Shown piece by piece: positions 54,202 through 62,390 of a stretch of DNA of 64,000 nt. A model generated the notes under the pieces. That model had not been told where the DNA came from. It saw only the letters and a program-made list of their open reading frames with translations, and searched no databases. Origin of the DNA: Caballeronia mineralivorans PML1(12) (GTDB lineage Bacteria; Pseudomonadota; Gammaproteobacteria; Burkholderiales; Burkholderiaceae). Numbering within the stretch: the first letter of the stretch is position 1; every line of letters starts with the position of its first letter. Where the stretch lies: assembly GCF_001028175.1 (NCBI RefSeq), contig NZ_AEJF01000041.1, positions 23,905 to 87,904 of the forward strand, written 5' to 3'. Made by a program: the position numbers and the translations under genes.

Positions 54202-56301
54202 ATGAAAATTGCAATTGCGTCGCCTGACAGCGAGATCGTGCGGCCCGGTGCGCACGTCGGTTTGCGGGCGCGCATGGATCATTACCGCGGGCTGATCATC
54301 GCGATCGGCGCACTGCTCGCGATGATGATCGCGTGGGTGTCGCTGTCCGCCACGCCGGTCGGACTGTATGACGTCGGCTCCGTGATCTCCAGCAGCGCGA
54401 CGCTCGCGCTCGCGGCGATCGGGCAGACCATCGTGGTGCTGAGCGGCGGTTTCGACTTGTCGGCGTCTGCGGTGGTGTCGTTGTCCAACGTGCTCGCGGT
54501 GCGTTTCGTGCAAGGCACGCCACTTGAACAATGGGGTGGCGTTGCGCTGATTATTGCCATAGGAGGCGGTATCGGGCTGATCAATGGTGCGTTGATCGCG
54601 TGGTTCCGGCTGCAGTCGATCGTGGTCACGCTCGCCACCATGTTCATGGTGCAGGGCTTGACGCTGCTGATCCAGAACAAGCCGGGCGGCAGCATCGGCG
54701 ATCAGTTCGGCGGTTTCATCACCTCCGATCTCGTGCCCGATAAAGTCCCCATGTCAGCCGCCGTACTCGTCGTCGCGCTGCTTGTGTGGACCTTCGTCAA
54801 ACGCACGCGCTTCGGCGTGGGCCTCTATGCGCTCGGCAGCGATCCCGACGGCGCCTACGCGAACGGCATGCCCGTGAGAGGCTACCGGATCGCGACCTAT
54901 GCGCTCGCGGGCATGTTCTACGCGGCAGCGGGTTTGTATGTATCGGCGCAGACCGGTTCCGCCGATCCGCTCGTGGGCCGGCCGCTGCTGCTCTCCATGT
55001 TCACAGCCGTCGTGCTGGGCGGCACCTGGCTCGGTGGCGGACGAGGCGGCTGCGTGGGCACGGTATTCGCTGCGATGACCCTGATGATCACGGTGAACAT
55101 CCTGCTCGTGCTGAACGTGTCCGCGTTCTTTACGACCATCGCTGAAGCGGTGATCCTGATCCTGGCCGTGCTCGGGTCGTCGATAGGAAAGCAGTCGGCG
55201 GCACATCACTGCGCGCGATACGCCGGGCGATGGCTCACCGCGTGGCGAACCGGAACCCGCGCACGCAATGATCAGGCAGCGCGGCGCGTGAAGTTCGAAG
55301 TAGAAGACTTCCGGCCGATAGAAAACACCGAGCTCAAGGGGCGCTTGATTGGCGACTGGATCGAACGCAATCGCGAATGGGTCAAGTATGTGGTGCCGGC
55401 GTACGTGCTGTTCTTCGCGGTGATCGCGATCACGGGCGTGGTCTATGGTCCGGGTGTCCTCGCAAGCGCCAACTTCTATACCAGCTTGCTGACGCTGACC
55501 TTGTTCCTGGCCATATTAGGACTCGGGCAAGGCGCAGTGATCCTGACGGGCGGGCTCGATCTTTCGGTGCCGTGGCTCATTACGCTATCGGGCGTGTTGC
55601 TGACCGGGTTGACGCATGGCGTCAACGAAGCCGCGGCGTGGGCCGTGCCGCTGGTGCTTTGCGCAGGCTTGGCTGTAGGCGTGTTCAACGGCGTCGGAGT
55701 CGTGGTGCTGGGCCTGCCGCCCATAGTCGTCACGCTGGCGGCCAACGGCTTGTTGCAGGGCATCACGCTTATCTATTGCAACGGTTCGCCGCAGGGCTGG
55801 GCGCCTTCGGCCATCAGCAGTTTCACGAACGAGCGTTTCGGTCCGTTGTCGCTTGCCGCGTGGTGCGTGCCGCTATTCCTCGCGCTCGCGTTGCTGTTGC
55901 TGCATCGTACGACCTTCGGACGACGCATCTATGCCGTCGGCAATTCGCAGGTTGCGGCGAAGCTCTCGGGCGTGCGCGTGGGCGCAACTTTGATCGCTGT
56001 GTATTGCCTCTCAGGTTTGTGTTCGGCCGTGGTGGGGCTGTTACTTGCCGGCTTCAGCAGCCAGGCGTTTCTCGGCATGGGCGATCCTTATCTGCTGCCT
56101 TCTATCGCGGTCGTGGTTGTCGGTGGTGCATTGATCACCGGTGGCCGCGGTCATTATCTTGGTGTGTTCGGCGGTGCGTTGCTGTTGACCGCGCTGGGTA
56201 CGCTACTCGCCGGCACCACCGTGCCGCCAGCCGTGCGTGACATCATCAACGGCCTGGTCGTACTGGCTGCGGTGATTACGTTGCGCGATAAAAAAGCTTG
56301 A
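54202..56301 (+). CDS. Fused double ABC permease, two BPD_transp_2 domains in one chain
   Basis: This 699-residue protein is about twice the family's usual 330. The first permease domain (about residues 28-332) carries VVLSGGFDLSASAVVSLSNV and AGMFYAAAGLYVSAQTGSADP. A soluble linker of about 50 residues (about 333-390, with ARRVKFEVEDFRPIENTELKG) follows, then a second domain (about 392-699) with AVILTGGLDLSVPWLITLSGV and GVVVLGLPPIVVTLAANGLLQG. The single frame is intact with no frameshift. Fusion fixes a heterodimeric channel, whereas RbsC-type permeases normally form homodimers or are encoded as two genes. Confidence 0.92.
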   Translation: MKIAIASPDSEIVRPGAHVGLRARMDHYRGLIIAIGALLAMMIAWVSLSATPVGLYDVGSVISSSATLALAAIGQTIVVLSGGFDLSASAVVSLSNVLAVRFVQGTPLEQWGGVALIIAIGGGIGLINGALIAWFRLQSIVVTLATMFMVQGLTLLIQNKPGGSIGDQFGGFITSDLVPDKVPMSAAVLVVALLVWTFVKRTRFGVGLYALGSDPDGAYANGMPVRGYRIATYALAGMFYAAAGLYVSAQTGSADPLVGRPLLLSMFTAVVLGGTWLGGGRGGCVGTVFAAMTLMITVNILLVLNVSAFFTTIAEAVILILAVLGSSIGKQSAAHHCARYAGRWLTAWRTGTRARNDQAARRVKFEVEDFRPIENTELKGRLIGDWIERNREWVKYVVPAYVLFFAVIAITGVVYGPGVLASANFYTSLLTLTLFLAILGLGQGAVILTGGLDLSVPWLITLSGVLLTGLTHGVNEAAAWAVPLVLCAGLAVGVFNGVGVVVLGLPPIVVTLAANGLLQGITLIYCNGSPQGWAPSAISSFTNERFGPLSLAAWCVPLFLALALLLLHRTTFGRRIYAVGNSQVAAKLSGVRVGATLIAVYCLSGLCSAVVGLLLAGFSSQAFLGMGDPYLLPSIAVVVVGGALITGGRGHYLGVFGGALLLTALGTLLAGTTVPPAVRDIINGLVVLAAVITLRDKKA

Positions 56302-56320
56302 TCGTCGATGGAGCCGCACC

Positions 56321-57271
56321 ATGAACAGACGCATTGCAGTGATCGGATCGGGGCGTATCGGCCGCGCGTGGGCGATCGTGTTTGCGCGCGCCGGTTTCGA
56401 GGTCAGGCTTCATGACGCCGAGCGCGCGATGCTCGACGGCGCGATTCCTTCTATCCGCCGCAGTGTCCTGGATCTCGGCAAATACGGGCTGATCGACGAG
56501 CCTGAAGAGCGAATCGTGTCGCGCGTGACGGCATGCGAAAAGCTGGCGGACGCGGTGCACGACGTCGATCTGGTGCAGGAGAACATTGCGGAGATCGTGG
56601 AGGTCAAGCGCACGCTATTCGTCGAACTGGACGAGCTGACGCGCCCCGATACGCTGCTGGCCAGTTCGACCTCGGGCTTGCCTGCTTCCACGTTCACCGA
56701 AACCCTTGGAGGCCGCGCGCGTTGCCTCGTGGCGCACCCGGTGAATCCGCCTTCGCTCGTGCCGCTGGTCGAGTTATGCGGTGCCCCGTGGACGACGCAG
56801 GAGACGCTGGCCCGTGCGCGTGCGCTATACGAAGAGGCGGGTCAGGAGCCGGTGACTGTTGCGCGCGAAATACCGGGTTTCCTGCTGAACCGCCTGCAAG
56901 GCGTACTGCTTGACGAAGCACTGAGCCTCTACGCACGAGGCTACGCGAGCGCCGCCGATCTCGACACCGTGATGCGCGACGGCCTCGGCCTGCGGTGGTC
57001 GTTCATGGGGCCGTTTGAAACCATCGACCTGAATGCGCCTGGTGGCGTGGCGGATTACGCGGCGCGTTACGGCGCGATGTACCGCTCCTTTGCGAAAGAC
57101 AGCGTGCCGTTCGACTGGTCGCCTGACAGCATTGCGAGACTCGACGCCGAACGCCGCGCCGTGTTGCCACTCGACGAGATAGAAAGCCGTAGCCGCTGGC
57201 GTGACCGACGGCTGATGGCATTGCTCGCGCATCGCCGCGCGACCTCGGAGTCCGACGATGACGAGCGTTGA
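56321..57271 (+). CDS. L-gulonate 3-dehydrogenase-like (CRYL1/lambda-crystallin family)
   Basis: This 316-residue protein has a Rossmann start RIAVIGSGRIGRAWAIVFARAGFEVRLHD and a C-terminal 3-hydroxyacyl-CoA dehydrogenase domain. ASSTSGLPAS, VAHPVNPPSLVPLVEL, EIPGFLLNRLQG, DLDTVMRDGLGLRWSFMGPFETIDLNAPGG and SRWRDRRLM follow the lambda-crystallin/L-gulonate 3-dehydrogenase pattern more closely than the carnitine dehydrogenase pattern. The reaction oxidises the 3-OH of a sugar acid with NAD+, making a beta-keto acid. That is precisely the substrate class of the BKACE encoded upstream. It lies 19 bp after the permease gene. Confidence 0.88.
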   Translation: MNRRIAVIGSGRIGRAWAIVFARAGFEVRLHDAERAMLDGAIPSIRRSVLDLGKYGLIDEPEERIVSRVTACEKLADAVHDVDLVQENIAEIVEVKRTLFVELDELTRPDTLLASSTSGLPASTFTETLGGRARCLVAHPVNPPSLVPLVELCGAPWTTQETLARARALYEEAGQEPVTVAREIPGFLLNRLQGVLLDEALSLYARGYASAADLDTVMRDGLGLRWSFMGPFETIDLNAPGGVADYAARYGAMYRSFAKDSVPFDWSPDSIARLDAERRAVLPLDEIESRSRWRDRRLMALLAHRRATSESDDDER

Positions 57272-57286
57272 TAACCGGAGACAGCC

Positions 57287-58189
57287 ATGATCGAAACCCG
57301 CTTGATTGTCGATGCCAACAATCATCTTGGCGAAGGGCCGCTGTGGGATGTGAAGGAGCAGCGTCTCTACTGGATTGACAGCACCGCTGCCGAGATCAGC
57401 AGTTGCCGTGCCGACGGCAGCGACGTGAGACGTTATTTCGTGCCCCGTCACATCGGTTCGATGGCGTTGCGCGAGCGCGGCGGCGCGGTGGTTGCGCTCG
57501 CGAACGGCCTGCATTTCTACGACTTCGAGACGCAGACGGTCAAGCTCATTGCAGACCCGGAAAGCGACGACCCCGAGACGCGTTTCAACGACGGCAAGGT
57601 GGACCGCCGAGGGCGGTTTATCGCGGGCACGATGGCGTATGATTTCGACCGTTACGACGCCGATCGGGGACAGCGTTCGAGCCGAAGCGGCGCTCTATAC
57701 CGGCTTGATACGGACGGCTCGGTGACGCGTCTGGATGGCGGTATCAGTTGTTCGAACGGTCCATGCTGGAGCCCGGACAATCGCACGTTCTATTTCACAG
57801 ACACGTACGACAGGCAGATGTACGCATACGACTACGACATCGAGACGGGGGCGGTGGCGAACCGGCGCGTGTTTGCATCGGCGCGGGATAGGGCGGGCAC
57901 CTTCGACGGCGCGACCGTCGATGCCGAAGGATATGTCTGGTCGGCGCTTGTTTTCGGCGGACGGATCTTGCGATTCGCACCGGACGGTACGCTTGATCGC
58001 GTGGTGGAGTTTCCCGTGCGGAACCTGACGAGCGTGATGTTCGGCGGTCCGAACCTGGACATCTTGTATGTCACGACCATGGGGCGGCCGATGTGGGGCA
58101 TTCCGCAGAAGGAGCGCGATAAGGGCGGTTTGTTTGCGATAACCGGGCTGGGAGTAAAGGGTTTGCCGGAGCCGCGATTTGCGGGCTAA
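57287..58189 (+). CDS. SMP-30/gluconolactonase family lactonase
   Basis: This 300-residue six-bladed beta-propeller has the SMP-30 metal-site residues: Glu in HLGEGPLWD, Asn in RFNDGKVDRRGRF, Asn in GISCSNGPCWSPDN and Asp in GTFDGATVDAEGYVWSALVFGG. Family members hydrolyse aldonolactones (for example glucono-, arabino- or xylonolactone). As the last gene of the operon it should open a sugar lactone produced by the SDR. 15 bp separates it from the dehydrogenase gene. The exact sugar is not predictable. Confidence 0.9.
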   Translation: MIETRLIVDANNHLGEGPLWDVKEQRLYWIDSTAAEISSCRADGSDVRRYFVPRHIGSMALRERGGAVVALANGLHFYDFETQTVKLIADPESDDPETRFNDGKVDRRGRFIAGTMAYDFDRYDADRGQRSSRSGALYRLDTDGSVTRLDGGISCSNGPCWSPDNRTFYFTDTYDRQMYAYDYDIETGAVANRRVFASARDRAGTFDGATVDAEGYVWSALVFGGRILRFAPDGTLDRVVEFPVRNLTSVMFGGPNLDILYVTTMGRPMWGIPQKERDKGGLFAITGLGVKGLPEPRFAG

Positions 58190-58217
58190 GCAACACGCGT
58201 GCAATGCCGGCAAACCA

Positions 58218-58811
58218 CTAGGCCAACAACTTCATGGCGGCATCGACGAGGTCGCCCCTCAGATCAGCCGGTTCCGCCATGAGGCCGGTGACGTACGCGC
58301 CATTGATGAGCAGCGTCATCTGAAATGCAGTTCGGTCGGGGTCCCTGGCGCCAAGCCTGGCCACTAGGGTCGCGAGTCTCGCACGCATTTCCTCCTTGTT
58401 TCCCCGGGCGATGACGCGGCCGGGATGGTCGTCGTCGGGAAACTCCGCCGCCAGGTTGAGGAACGGACAGCCGCGAAAGGCGGGGTGTCCGATTCGCTGC
58501 GCGATTCCAGATAGCAGTGCCTCCAGCAAAGCGCGCGGATCACTAGCGTGCTGCGCTTCCATGTGATCCCACCACACCCAGAACAACCGGTCTTTTTCGG
58601 TGGCGAAAGCGGCGATCAAGGCGTCCTTGGATTCAAACAGACGATAGAGGCTCGTCTTCGACACGCCGGATTGCTCGACGACCGTGTCGACACCGATGGC
58701 GCGGATGCCCTCGCGGTAGAACAACTCGCTTGCCGTCGCGAGGATGCGCTCGCGTGCGCTCACTTCGCCCTTTGGCGGGGCTCCCCGCCGGGGTTGGGCT
58801 CCTGCCTTCAT
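58218..58811 (-). CDS. TetR/AcrR-family transcriptional regulator
   Basis: This 197-residue regulator has an N-terminal HTH at about 19-65 (ARERILATASELFYREGIRAIGVDTVVEQSGVSKTSLYRLFESKDALI) and a helical ligand-binding domain including RALLEALLSGIAQRIGHPAFRGCPFLNLAAEFPD, as in the TetR_C_33-like YxaF group. It is divergent from the MaoC gene, across a promoter with a 16-bp inverted repeat that recurs before the MDR dehydrogenase gene. It probably represses itself and both rightward promoters. The inducer is unknown. Confidence 0.93.
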   Translation of the reverse strand: MKAGAQPRRGAPPKGEVSARERILATASELFYREGIRAIGVDTVVEQSGVSKTSLYRLFESKDALIAAFATEKDRLFWVWWDHMEAQHASDPRALLEALLSGIAQRIGHPAFRGCPFLNLAAEFPDDDHPGRVIARGNKEEMRARLATLVARLGARDPDRTAFQMTLLINGAYVTGLMAEPADLRGDLVDAAMKLLA

Positions 58812-58843
58812 ATCCGCAAACTCCTTTCATTCTGAGATTCTGG

Positions 58844-58900
58844 TTGACAAAGTAACAGACCTGTCCGTAATCTTCAAGATACTTACAGGTTAGTCACTTT
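58844..58900 (+). promoter_or_regulatory. TetR-operator promoter of the MaoC gene
   Basis: TTGACA (58844-58849) and TAATCT (58868-58873), 18 bp apart, form a sigma-70 promoter. AAAGTAACAGACCTGT (58849-58864) and ACAGGTTAGTCACTTT (58885-58900) form an inverted repeat (13 of 16 paired), 36 bp between starts, bracketing the -10. This is a likely TetR operator for the divergent tetR and maoC. Confidence 0.75.
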
Positions 58901-58913
58901 ATGGAGAAGAGCC

Positions 58914-59381
58914 ATGCGGGTGATGAGCGAGCGCTATCTGGAAGATTTTGCAGTGGGGCAGACGTTCGGTTCAGGGCGGCTGCGCATCGACCGGGAGCGC
59001 GTCCTCGCGTTCGCTGCCGAATTCGATCCACAGCCCTTCCACCTCGATGAGGCGGCCGCGAGCCGCTCGATTTTCGGTGGACTGGCCGCCAGTGGCTGGC
59101 ACACCGCTGCCGTGACGATGCGGCTGATGATTGAGACCGAACTCAAGCCGGCTGGCGGCTTCATCGGCGCTGGCCTCGACGAGTGCCGCTGGCCCCGGCC
59201 AGTGCGCCCTGGTGACGAGTTGCGCGTCGAGTGCGAGGTGATGGAGGTGCGCCCATCAAAGTCCCGTCCGGAGCAGGGCCTGATCAAACTCCGAACGACC
59301 ACCCTGAACCAGGACGACGAGGCCGTGCTGGTGCACGTCGTAAACATGGTCGTGCCGCGCCGGAAACAACATTCGTGTTGA
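58914..59381 (+). CDS. MaoC-family dehydratase
   Basis: This 155-residue hot-dog-fold protein has the hydratase motif VLAFAAEFDPQPFHLDEAAASRSIFGGLAASGWHTAAVTMRLM, with catalytic Asp and His in DPQPFH. It should be an acyl-CoA or related (R)-specific enoyl hydratase/dehydratase acting in the cytoplasm. The GGAG-like AGAAG upstream gives the ATG at 58914; a Met at codon 4 is an alternative. First gene of the TetR-controlled cluster. The acyl substrate is unknown, and no CoA ligase is nearby. Confidence 0.88.
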   Translation: MRVMSERYLEDFAVGQTFGSGRLRIDRERVLAFAAEFDPQPFHLDEAAASRSIFGGLAASGWHTAAVTMRLMIETELKPAGGFIGAGLDECRWPRPVRPGDELRVECEVMEVRPSKSRPEQGLIKLRTTTLNQDDEAVLVHVVNMVVPRRKQHSC

Positions 59382-59429
59382 TACCGCAAAGCGGGTTCAA
59401 GCGACAACCGCCTTGGGATAGAGGTGAAT

Positions 59430-60308
59430 ATGGACATCGGTTTCATCGGCTTAGGTGTCATGGGACAGCCAATGGCGCTCAATCTGGCCCGCGCAGGCAC
59501 GCAACTCATTGTCTGGAATCGCTCCGCTGACAAGAGCGAGCCTTTGCGAGCGGCGGGCGCAACCGTCGCGACGAACCCGGCCGAGATATTTAAACGCACC
59601 CGCGTGGTACTCCTGATGCTGACCGACGCCGACGCAATCGACGTCGTCCTCGCCCGCGGCACGCCGCAGTTCAGCGCGAACGTTGCGCACCACACGATCG
59701 TCCACATGGGGACGACCTCGCCCGACTACTCGCGCGGACTCGAAGCCGACATTCGCAACGCCGGCGGCAGCTACGTGGAAGCGCCCGTCTCGGGCTCGCG
59801 CAAGCCCGCCGAGGCGGGCCAGCTCGTGGCGATGCTAGCGGGTGAAGACGCGGCCGTCGAAAGCGTCCGCCCTCTGCTCGAGCCAATGTGCTCTCAGACG
59901 ATGGTGTGCGGCCCGGTTCCGAGCGGGCTTCTCATGAAGCTTGCGGTGAACCTGTTTCTGATGACCACGGTCACCGGCCTTGCGGAAGCGGCTCATTTTG
60001 CCGAACGGCATGGTCTGGACATGCAGCAGTTCCGCGCCATCGTGGACGCCGGTCAGATGGCGAGCGACATCTCACGCGTGAAAATTCTCAAGCTGGTGAT
60101 GCGTGACTTCGATGTCCAGGGGTCGATCACCAATGTGCTGAAGGTCAATCAATTGATTGCGGAAGCGGCCAGAGAGGTCGGGGTCGCGTCGCCGCTATTG
60201 GATGTCTGCCATGCGCTATTCGCTGAGACGCTGGCGCTGGGGCACGGCCAGTCCGACATGACGGCCGTCGTCCACGCACTCGAGGCAAGAACCGAATCCG
60301 GCAAATGA
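59430..60308 (+). CDS. NAD(P)-dependent 3-hydroxyisobutyrate dehydrogenase-like enzyme
   Basis: This 292-residue beta-hydroxyacid dehydrogenase has [20 protein letters not shown], the substrate-binding [15 protein letters not shown], and the catalytic Lys region [16 protein letters not shown]. Family members are 3-hydroxyisobutyrate, tartronate semialdehyde or glyoxylate/succinic semialdehyde reductases. The start at 59430 follows AGAGG; a GTG six bases upstream is in frame but overlaps that site. Second gene of the TetR cluster. A role in oxidising or reducing a C3-C4 hydroxy acid is likely, specific substrate unknown. Confidence 0.9.
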   Translation: MDIGFIGLGVMGQPMALNLARAGTQLIVWNRSADKSEPLRAAGATVATNPAEIFKRTRVVLLMLTDADAIDVVLARGTPQFSANVAHHTIVHMGTTSPDYSRGLEADIRNAGGSYVEAPVSGSRKPAEAGQLVAMLAGEDAAVESVRPLLEPMCSQTMVCGPVPSGLLMKLAVNLFLMTTVTGLAEAAHFAERHGLDMQQFRAIVDAGQMASDISRVKILKLVMRDFDVQGSITNVLKVNQLIAEAAREVGVASPLLDVCHALFAETLALGHGQSDMTAVVHALEARTESGK

Positions 60309-60313
60309 TCGCG

Positions 60314-60345
60314 TTCGCTGCGCGATTCGAGATAGCAGTGCCTCC
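60314..60345 (-). pseudogene. Remnant of a lost tetR copy
   Basis: The 32 bases at 60314-60345 match 58493-58524 inside tetR with a single mismatch. On the minus strand they still read EALLSRIAQR versus EALLSGIAQR in TetR (residues 97-106). The flank 60347-60436 aligns without gaps to the tetR start-and-promoter region 58811-58900, so codons 1 to about 96 were deleted. No reading frame is intact. Confidence 0.8.
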
Positions 60346-60379
60346 CTATCCGCTTGCTCCTCTCGTTCCGATTCCTCGC

Positions 60380-60436
60380 TTGACAAAGTGACAGACCTGT
60401 AACTAGTATTGAAGTTACGTACAGGTCAGTAACTTT
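60380..60436 (+). promoter_or_regulatory. Paralogous TetR-operator promoter of the MDR dehydrogenase gene
   Basis: TTGACA (60380-60385) and TAGTAT (60404-60409) are 18 bp apart, bracketed by AAAGTGACAGACCTGT (60385-60400) and ACAGGTCAGTAACTTT (60421-60436), which pair at 14 of 16 positions. Spacings are identical to the promoter at 58844-58900, so the same TetR should bind both. Confidence 0.78.
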
Positions 60437-60450
60437 ATAGGATGATAGCG

Positions 60451-61422
60451 ATGTGTGCGATCGAGGCGGAGAGTTTCTCGGGTTACGGCGGGCTGCGGCA
60501 GATCGACTCGCCCAGGCCGCAACCGGCAAAGGACAGGGTACTGGTCCGCGTCACGGCCGCCGGCGTCACGCCGCTCGATCACACGATCCTGTCGGGTGGC
60601 CACCCTCGGGCCAGGGCGCCGCTGGTGCTCGGCAACGAGGGGGCTGGTGTCATCGAGGATGCCGGCGACTCCGGCCTCGCGGTGGGAAGCCGCGTGATGT
60701 TCACGGGACCCTACGGCGTTGGTGAGAATGGCACGTGGCAAGAATGGCTGCTGGTGAGACCTGAGCATCTGGCGCTTGTGCCCGACGCGATCGACGATGT
60801 CGTCGCGGCCAGCCTTCCAGTGGCCTATCTGACGGCACAGATCACACTGACGCAGGCCGGATTCGCGCCGGACAAGGCGGTGCTCGCTCCTGGGATCGGC
60901 GGGTCGGTCGGCAATGCGACCTATCAACTCGCGCGGGCGCAGGGCGCCGGCAAAGTGATTTCGACCGCCGGCAGTGCGGCGAAAGCCGCTCGCGCACGCG
61001 AGCTTGGCTTCGAAGACGTGATTGACCTCACCACAGAAGGTCTCGCCGACGGCGTTCGCCGGATCACGGACGGCAAGGGCGTCGATATCGTCATCGAGAG
61101 CATTGGCGGGAGCGTGACCAGCGAGGCGCTAGGCAGCCTTAGTCTCGGCGGCGTCCTGATCACGTTGGGCTACTCCGCCGGACGCAAAACCACGATCGAT
61201 GTGACGGACCTCATCTGGAAGCGCGCGCGGATGGCCGGTTTCTCCATGTTCGCCCAATCACCGACCACGGTCGCTACTGCGTGGCGGGACATCATCCCGC
61301 TGATCGTGGGCGGCTCGGTCAAGCCGATCGTCGAGCGGGTCTATCCCCTCGGCGAGGCGGGCGAAGCTTTGCGCCATGTCATTGAGGATCGGCCGTTCGG
61401 CAAAGTCGTCCTGGCGGGATGA
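60451..61422 (+). CDS. MDR-family dehydrogenase/quinone oxidoreductase
   Basis: This 323-residue medium-chain dehydrogenase has RVTAAGVTPLDHTILSGGHPRARAPLVLGNEGAGVIEDAG and the nucleotide-binding APGIGGSVGNATYQLARAQGAGKVISTAGS, as in NADPH:quinone reductases and other zinc-free MDRs. The structural and catalytic zinc Cys clusters are absent. The start at 60451 follows AGGA; the ATG at 60442 overlaps that site. It has its own copy of the TetR-operator promoter. The substrate is probably an enone, quinone or related carbonyl. Confidence 0.9.
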   Translation: MCAIEAESFSGYGGLRQIDSPRPQPAKDRVLVRVTAAGVTPLDHTILSGGHPRARAPLVLGNEGAGVIEDAGDSGLAVGSRVMFTGPYGVGENGTWQEWLLVRPEHLALVPDAIDDVVAASLPVAYLTAQITLTQAGFAPDKAVLAPGIGGSVGNATYQLARAQGAGKVISTAGSAAKAARARELGFEDVIDLTTEGLADGVRRITDGKGVDIVIESIGGSVTSEALGSLSLGGVLITLGYSAGRKTTIDVTDLIWKRARMAGFSMFAQSPTTVATAWRDIIPLIVGGSVKPIVERVYPLGEAGEALRHVIEDRPFGKVVLAG

Positions 61423-61480
61423 TCGACATGGCAACCGTATCTGCGCAATTCTCGTCCAAGGCAAACCGGAGGAAGACGCC

Positions 61481-62338
61481 ATGTTGAGCTGGCAGGTGGG
61501 CGCGGTGAAGATCACCTGCGTAGTCGAGATGCTGTTTTCCTTCCCCCATGATCCGGAGGGCTTCTTCCTGAGGGACGCGACGCCGGAGGCGCTGAAGGCC
61601 AGCCCCTGGCTTTATCCGCACTTCGTCAACGAGGATGGTTCGCTCAACGTGTCTGTCCACGCCCTGCTAGTGGAGGCGCCGGGGCTGAGGCTGGTGGTCG
61701 ACACCTGCATCGGTAACGACAAGCCGCGCCATTTGACGAGCGGAAACCCGCTGGCGACGGCCTTCCTGCAACACCTGGCGGATGCGGGCTGGAGCCGCGA
61801 CAGTGTCGACGCCGTGGTCTGCACCCACCTGCACGTGGACCATGTGGGCTGGAACACCATGTTGGTGGATGGCAAGTGGGTCCCGACCTTCCCCAAGGCC
61901 CGCTACCTGATCGGCAAGCGCGAATTCGAGCATTGGAGCAACGAGGGCGACGAGGAGCAGCATGCGATCATGGGAGACAGCGTGCGGCCAATCTTCGACG
62001 CCGGCCTGGCCGGCCTGGTGGAGATGGATCACCGCATCTCGCCTGAGGTGCGCCTGAGGCCAAGCCCGGGGCATACGCCAGGCCATGTCAGCGTGATGAT
62101 CGAATCGGAAGGGCAGCGCGCGGTGATCACCGGCGACATTGCCCATCATCCTTGCCAAATGGCGCATCCCGACTGGGCGACGAGCTATGACAGCGACACC
62201 CAAGCCGCGACGGCCACTCGCGCGAAGCTGTTCGCCGAATGGGCCGACCAGCCGGTTCTGGTTATCGGCACCCACTATGCCGCGCCCGCAGCTGGACGCG
62301 TGAAGCGCGACGGGGCGGCGTTCCGGTTCGAGGTCTAG
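61481..62338 (+). CDS. MBL-fold hydrolase
   Basis: This 285-residue metallo-beta-lactamase-fold protein has CTHLHVDHVGWN (dinuclear metal site), SPGHTPGHVSVMIESEG, ITGDIAHHPCQM and a late His in VIGTHYAAP. It is of the lactonase/hydrolase type, not a beta-lactamase of clinical class, and has no signal peptide. GGAGGA lies upstream of the ATG at 61481; the frame open from 61376 overlaps the previous gene. It probably hydrolyses an ester, lactone or thioester in the TetR-controlled pathway. Confidence 0.88.
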   Translation: MLSWQVGAVKITCVVEMLFSFPHDPEGFFLRDATPEALKASPWLYPHFVNEDGSLNVSVHALLVEAPGLRLVVDTCIGNDKPRHLTSGNPLATAFLQHLADAGWSRDSVDAVVCTHLHVDHVGWNTMLVDGKWVPTFPKARYLIGKREFEHWSNEGDEEQHAIMGDSVRPIFDAGLAGLVEMDHRISPEVRLRPSPGHTPGHVSVMIESEGQRAVITGDIAHHPCQMAHPDWATSYDSDTQAATATRAKLFAEWADQPVLVIGTHYAAPAAGRVKRDGAAFRFEV

Positions 62339-62390
62339 CGCGCCGGACGGCCAAGGATTAGCGATCTCAGCAATCAACGGAGTAACCGCT

